Assembly: GCA_964496275.1 (NCBI GenBank)
Contig: CAZBYL010000002.1
Coordinates: forward strand, 1 to 64,000
DNA length: 64,000 nucleotides
DNA from: CAZBYL01 sp964496275
GTDB taxonomy: Bacteria > Synergistota > Synergistia > Synergistales > Synergistaceae
Direction: 5' to 3'
The first letter of the stretch is position 1. The number at the start of each line of letters is the position of its first letter. Of the stretch, positions 61,467 through 64,000 are shown piece after piece. The notes under the pieces were generated by a model that did not search any database, was not told the origin of the DNA, and saw nothing but the letters and a program-made list of their open reading frames with translations. Position numbers and translations under genes: made by a program.

Positions 61467-61583
61467 TGTATACATCTTAATTATACATATTATTTGAATT
61501 TTTTGCCAACAAAGTTCAACCTACTTGACACAAATTTGTATTTGCGATATAACGTCTGTAGGAAATGTATTCACTGTATACCA
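61467..61583. promoter_or_regulatory. Candidate GntR operators flanking the SDR promoter
   Basis: TGTATACA at 61467-61474 is a perfect palindrome of the kind bound by FCD-type GntR regulators. A near copy, TGTATACC, lies at 61575-61582. Between them is the SDR promoter. Confidence 0.5.
61525..61553 (+). promoter_or_regulatory. Promoter of the SDR gene
   Basis: TTGACA (61525-61530) and TATAAC (61548-61553) are separated by the optimal 17 bases; the leader is about 65 bases. Confidence 0.8.
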
Positions 61584-61628
61584 TATATTTTTATCACATT
61601 TTTCGAATTTTGGGGAGTGGTAGTTGTG

Positions 61629-62408
61629 ATGGATCTTAACAAGCTATGCGGCATGTCCGGAAAAACAGCTATTATAACAGGAGCAGCGTCCGGTATCGGT
61701 GCGGGGATTGCACGCTTCTTTTCCGACAACGGGATTAGGGTAATCATAGCCGACATCAATGAAGACCTTGCACGCACAGTTGAAAAGGAAATAAACGATG
61801 CGGGTAATGAAGCCCATTTTATGAAATGCAACGTTACAAAGGAAGCTGACTGTAAAGCTCTTGCCGACGCGGTAGCCGAAAAGTACGGACGCATCGACAT
61901 TCTTGTCAACTGCGCCGGAGTTGCTCGCCGTCACACGGTAGAGACACTTCCTGAATCAGATTGGGATCTTGCCATTAACGTAACACTTAAAAGCGTATTC
62001 CTCATGAGCAAACATGTTGTTCCTCACATGAAAAAGGCAGGCGGCGGAAAAATAGTGAATATCGGTTCCGGCTGGGCTCTTAAGGGCGGCGACCACGCCG
62101 TTTCCTACTGCGCCGCAAAGGGCGGAGTTTGGAACATGACTCGCGCGATGGCAATAGACCACGGACCCGACAATATAAACATCAACTGCGTATGCCCCGG
62201 CGATATCGACACTCCTATGCTCAAGAGCGAATGTGAGCAGCTTGGCGGAGTCTATGACGAGAAGTACAAGGCCGACTGCGCACAGCGTCCGATGGCGCGT
62301 CTCGGCGCACCGGTTGACGTTGCGATGTGCGTGTTCTTCCTTTGCAGCGATATGGCTCCGTGGGTGACAGGGAGCAGTCTTGTTGTTGACGGCGGTGGGA
62401 TCGCTTAA
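61629..62408 (+). CDS. Short-chain dehydrogenase/reductase
   Basis: A 259-residue classical SDR with the cofactor motif TGAASGIGAGIARFF, NCAGVARR, catalytic Ser in NIGSGWALKG, YCAAKGG (Tyr and Lys) and NCVCPGDIDTPML. The Asp in IIADINED suggests NAD rather than NADP. It would oxidise an alcohol or hydroxy acid. ATG 61629 or the adjacent GTG 61626 is the start, with GGGGAG upstream. It is divergent from the FadR-type regulator and upstream of a gcvPA-like gene. The substrate is unknown. Confidence 0.9.
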   Translation: MDLNKLCGMSGKTAIITGAASGIGAGIARFFSDNGIRVIIADINEDLARTVEKEINDAGNEAHFMKCNVTKEADCKALADAVAEKYGRIDILVNCAGVARRHTVETLPESDWDLAINVTLKSVFLMSKHVVPHMKKAGGGKIVNIGSGWALKGGDHAVSYCAAKGGVWNMTRAMAIDHGPDNININCVCPGDIDTPMLKSECEQLGGVYDEKYKADCAQRPMARLGAPVDVAMCVFFLCSDMAPWVTGSSLVVDGGGIA

Positions 62409-62534
62409 AAGCGGCGATTATACGCGCCATCTGCTTCATAAGCGGGCGGCGCACGATCCTCAGCGTATGGATATACGCTTCCGGTACGTTCACCACCCGC
62501 TTATTTCGCATCTGACACGTCTAATCGCCGCTTT
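62408..62534 (+). ncRNA. Structured RNA-like element, copy B
   Basis: This matches copy A in plan. The outer stem AAAGCGGCGATTA (62408-62420) pairs perfectly with TAATCGCCGCTTT (62522-62534), extended after a T/C mismatch by ACG/CGT where copy A has ATG/CAT. P2 is ATAAGCGGG (62438-62446)/CCCGCTTAT (62496-62504), unrelated in sequence to P2 of copy A. The inner hairpin is GCGTAT-GGAT-ATACGC (62463-62478). GATTATACGCGCC and CACGTCTAATC are conserved. It begins at the last base of the SDR stop codon. Confidence 0.65.
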
Positions 62535-62535
62535 C

Positions 62536-62624
62536 CTGCTGTGATGGGTTTTGGAGGAGATTAGGAGCAGGGGGGTTGTTTTTTCTGCTGTGGCGGGTTT
62601 TGTAAGAGATTAGGAGCAAGGGCG
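62536..62624 (+). repeat. Imperfect tandem repeat upstream of the gcvPA-like gene
   Basis: Two 40-base units (62536-62575 and 62585-62624), 49 bases apart start to start, share CTGCTGTG, GGGTTTTG and GAGATTAGGAGCA. The tract is G-rich. It does not match the glycine riboswitch pattern. Bases 62625-62715 show nothing else. Confidence 0.6.
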
Positions 62625-62729
62625 TTGCTGGCTGGGTTGGGGACGTGATTACTCGCGGTGTTGGCTTTATTTTTTATTGGATTTTAGCCTTTGATGGCTG
62701 GTTGATTTATAAATTTAGGGGGTAAATGA

Positions 62730-64000
62730 ATGTCAAAAAAAATGTATCCGTACATTCCAAATTCAGAGCCTGCCGTGCAGGCCGAGATGCTGAAGTTTAT
62801 CGGAGTCAATTCAGTTGAAGATCTTATAGCTGACATTCCCGATGAAGTGCGCATGAAAACGCCGATGGATATGCCGGAGCCTTATAACGACGAAGCGAGT
62901 CTTTTCAGGCACGTCAGTTCCATACTGAACAAAAATACAACGGCGGAAGAACTCCGCTGCTTCCTCGGCGCCGGCTGCTACAACCGCTACGTTCCTGCGG
63001 TGGTAGATGAAGTTATCAACCGTTCCGAGTTCCTAACCGCATACGCGGGAGAGCCTTATGAAGACCACGGACGTTTCCAGGCCATGTTTGAATACCAGTC
63101 GATGATGGCGGAACTTCTCGATTTCGATGTGTGCAACGTTCCGAACTATGACAGCTCACACGCGGCGAACACATCCCTTCGTATGGCAACGAGAATCACA
63201 GGGCGCAAAGAGGTTCTTATCCCGAAAAACCTGAATCCGGATACAATGATGGCTCTCACCACATACCTTCAGCCGGATGTCAAAGTTACATTTGTTGACT
63301 ACAACATCAAAACGGGCCGCATCTGCCTTGACAGCCTGAAAGAAAAACTCACCGACAACGTAGCCGCAGTGCTTGTCATGAACCCGAACTTCTTCGGCGT
63401 AATAGAAGACAAAGCGCAGCAGATAGCCGATATGGCACATGCTCACGGTGCACTCATGATAGCCGCCGTTGAGCCTTCGTCTCTGGGACTGCTCACGCCG
63501 CCCAGCCGTTACGGTGCTGACATTGCATGCGGCGACCTTCAGCCGCTCGGTATTCACATGAACTACGGCGGGGGAGTCGCAGGATTCATAGCAACCACAG
63601 ACACGCCGAGAATAGTCGAAGAATATCCTTCACGCCTCTTCGGTATCGCACCGACCAGCGAGAAAGAGTGGGGCTTCGGAGACGTTATGTGGGAACGCAC
63701 TTCATTTGCAAACAGAGACAGCGCAAAGGAATTTGTCGGAACACACTCGGCCCTCTGGGGGCTTGCCGCAGGCGTATACCTTGCATCCATGGGTCCGCAG
63801 GGCATGAAGGAACTCGGTGAGGCCGTACTTCAGCGTCAGGCATGCCTCAAAAAAGCAATTTCAGGAATAAAAGGCGTTTCGACAGAAAAGTTCTCCGGTG
63901 CAACATACGAAGAATTCGTAGCCGATTTCAGCGCGTCCGGACACAGCGTCGAAGAAATAAACGAACGTCTCCTTGAAAAAGGAATCCTCGGCGGATACGA
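62730..64000 (+). CDS. Glycine dehydrogenase (decarboxylating) subunit 1-like protein, partial
   Basis: This frame runs off the window end; 423 residues are visible of a usual 440-450. The start is MSKKMYPYIPNSEPAVQAEM and FLGAGCYNRYVPAVV follows. VMNPNFFGVIED and CGDLQPLGIHMNYGGG are also of GcvPA type. It differs where typical GcvPA has RREKATSNICTNQ: here the segment reads ANRDSAKEFVGTHSALWG. It may therefore be a paralogue acting on another amino acid or partner rather than the housekeeping glycine cleavage P protein. AGGGGG precedes the ATG. The next gene would be expected to be the PLP-binding subunit 2 (inference). Confidence 0.83.
   Translation, partial: MSKKMYPYIPNSEPAVQAEMLKFIGVNSVEDLIADIPDEVRMKTPMDMPEPYNDEASLFRHVSSILNKNTTAEELRCFLGAGCYNRYVPAVVDEVINRSEFLTAYAGEPYEDHGRFQAMFEYQSMMAELLDFDVCNVPNYDSSHAANTSLRMATRITGRKEVLIPKNLNPDTMMALTTYLQPDVKVTFVDYNIKTGRICLDSLKEKLTDNVAAVLVMNPNFFGVIEDKAQQIADMAHAHGALMIAAVEPSSLGLLTPPSRYGADIACGDLQPLGIHMNYGGGVAGFIATTDTPRIVEEYPSRLFGIAPTSEKEWGFGDVMWERTSFANRDSAKEFVGTHSALWGLAAGVYLASMGPQGMKELGEAVLQRQACLKKAISGIKGVSTEKFSGATYEEFVADFSASGHSVEEINERLLEKGILGGY

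Noticed and set aside
62536..62624. Possible glycine riboswitch upstream of the gcvPA-like gene
   Set aside because: The tandem, G-rich units suggested paired glycine aptamers, but the conserved aptamer core sequences are absent.

Overview
The window looks like the chromosome of an anaerobic, amino-acid-fermenting, diderm bacterium. A member of the Synergistota (Synergistaceae, Cloacibacillus/Synergistes-like) is my best guess. This is inferred from the gene set, not from a marker search: 2-oxoacid and indolepyruvate ferredoxin oxidoreductases, butyrate kinase, an aldehyde ferredoxin oxidoreductase, several Mo/W enzymes, a glycine-decarboxylase-like protein, many ferredoxins, and an outer-membrane TolC/MacAB pump together with a T-box. 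Base composition is moderate, and genes are densely packed in short operons with strong Shine-Dalgarno sites and frequent GTG/TTG starts. I saw no tRNA, rRNA, CRISPR, prophage or intact insertion sequence.

Layout. 1-0.93 kb is a non-coding stretch with three copies of a short inverted-repeat element. 0.93-5.25 kb holds a DauR/YheO-like regulator and a five-gene proline/hydroxyproline/opine-type dehydrogenase operon. 5.5-8.8 kb is a hydrogenase-accessory module (two DRTGG proteins, an RsbT/RsbW-like ATPase, a degenerate [FeFe]-hydrogenase-like protein, a PHP phosphoesterase) without the structural hydrogenase genes, followed by radA. 10.2-18.1 kb, mostly on the minus strand, has two molybdopterin oxidoreductases, one with a ferredoxin and an NAD(P)/FAD subunit, a GNAT protein and an amidohydrolase. 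18.3-21.8 kb has a GAF-PucR regulator divergent from a NhaC antiporter. 21.9-24.1 kb is one large unrecognised protein. 24.2-25.1 kb is a YqjD/YqjE/YqjK-like set. 25.5-29.9 kb is buk, a P-loop ATPase and korDABC. 30.3-37.5 kb is a Spy/ZraP-like periplasmic protein, a two-component system and a TolC-MacA-MacB exporter. 37.8-42.6 kb is carAB and an Lrp regulator; 42.7-46.5 kb is gyrA-psd-pssA; 46.6-49.0 kb is iorAB. 49.1-55.7 kb holds a four-repeat exported protein, a LarC2-like/folD/DUF1653/sirtuin operon, gpsA, queT and a LysE exporter. 55.8-58.6 kb (minus) is a polyferredoxin, an aldehyde ferredoxin oxidoreductase and a ThiS-like protein. 58.8-60.5 kb is argG behind a complex leader. 60.5-64 kb holds a FadR-type regulator, an SDR dehydrogenase, two related structured RNA-like elements and a partial gcvPA-like gene.

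How it fits together. The oxidoreductases feed ferredoxin from amino-acid-derived 2-oxoacids. Buk would give substrate-level ATP from acyl phosphates, and the AOR and Mo enzymes would use or regenerate reduced ferredoxin. carAB and argG supply arginine.

Most notable signals: (i) the argG leader combines a T-box whose specifier position reads CGC (Arg) with a short, well-primed ORF carrying 9 Arg in 37 codons that overlaps the T-box stem; (ii) two 120-nt intergenic elements, 1.9 kb apart, keep the same unpaired motifs and fold while their stem sequences covary; (iii) FolD has lost its catalytic Lys (Gln53) and Asp (Glu120); (iv) a LarC2-like domain stands alone; (v) the hydrogenase-like protein keeps the four H-cluster ligand cysteines but has Tyr at the proton-relay cysteine.
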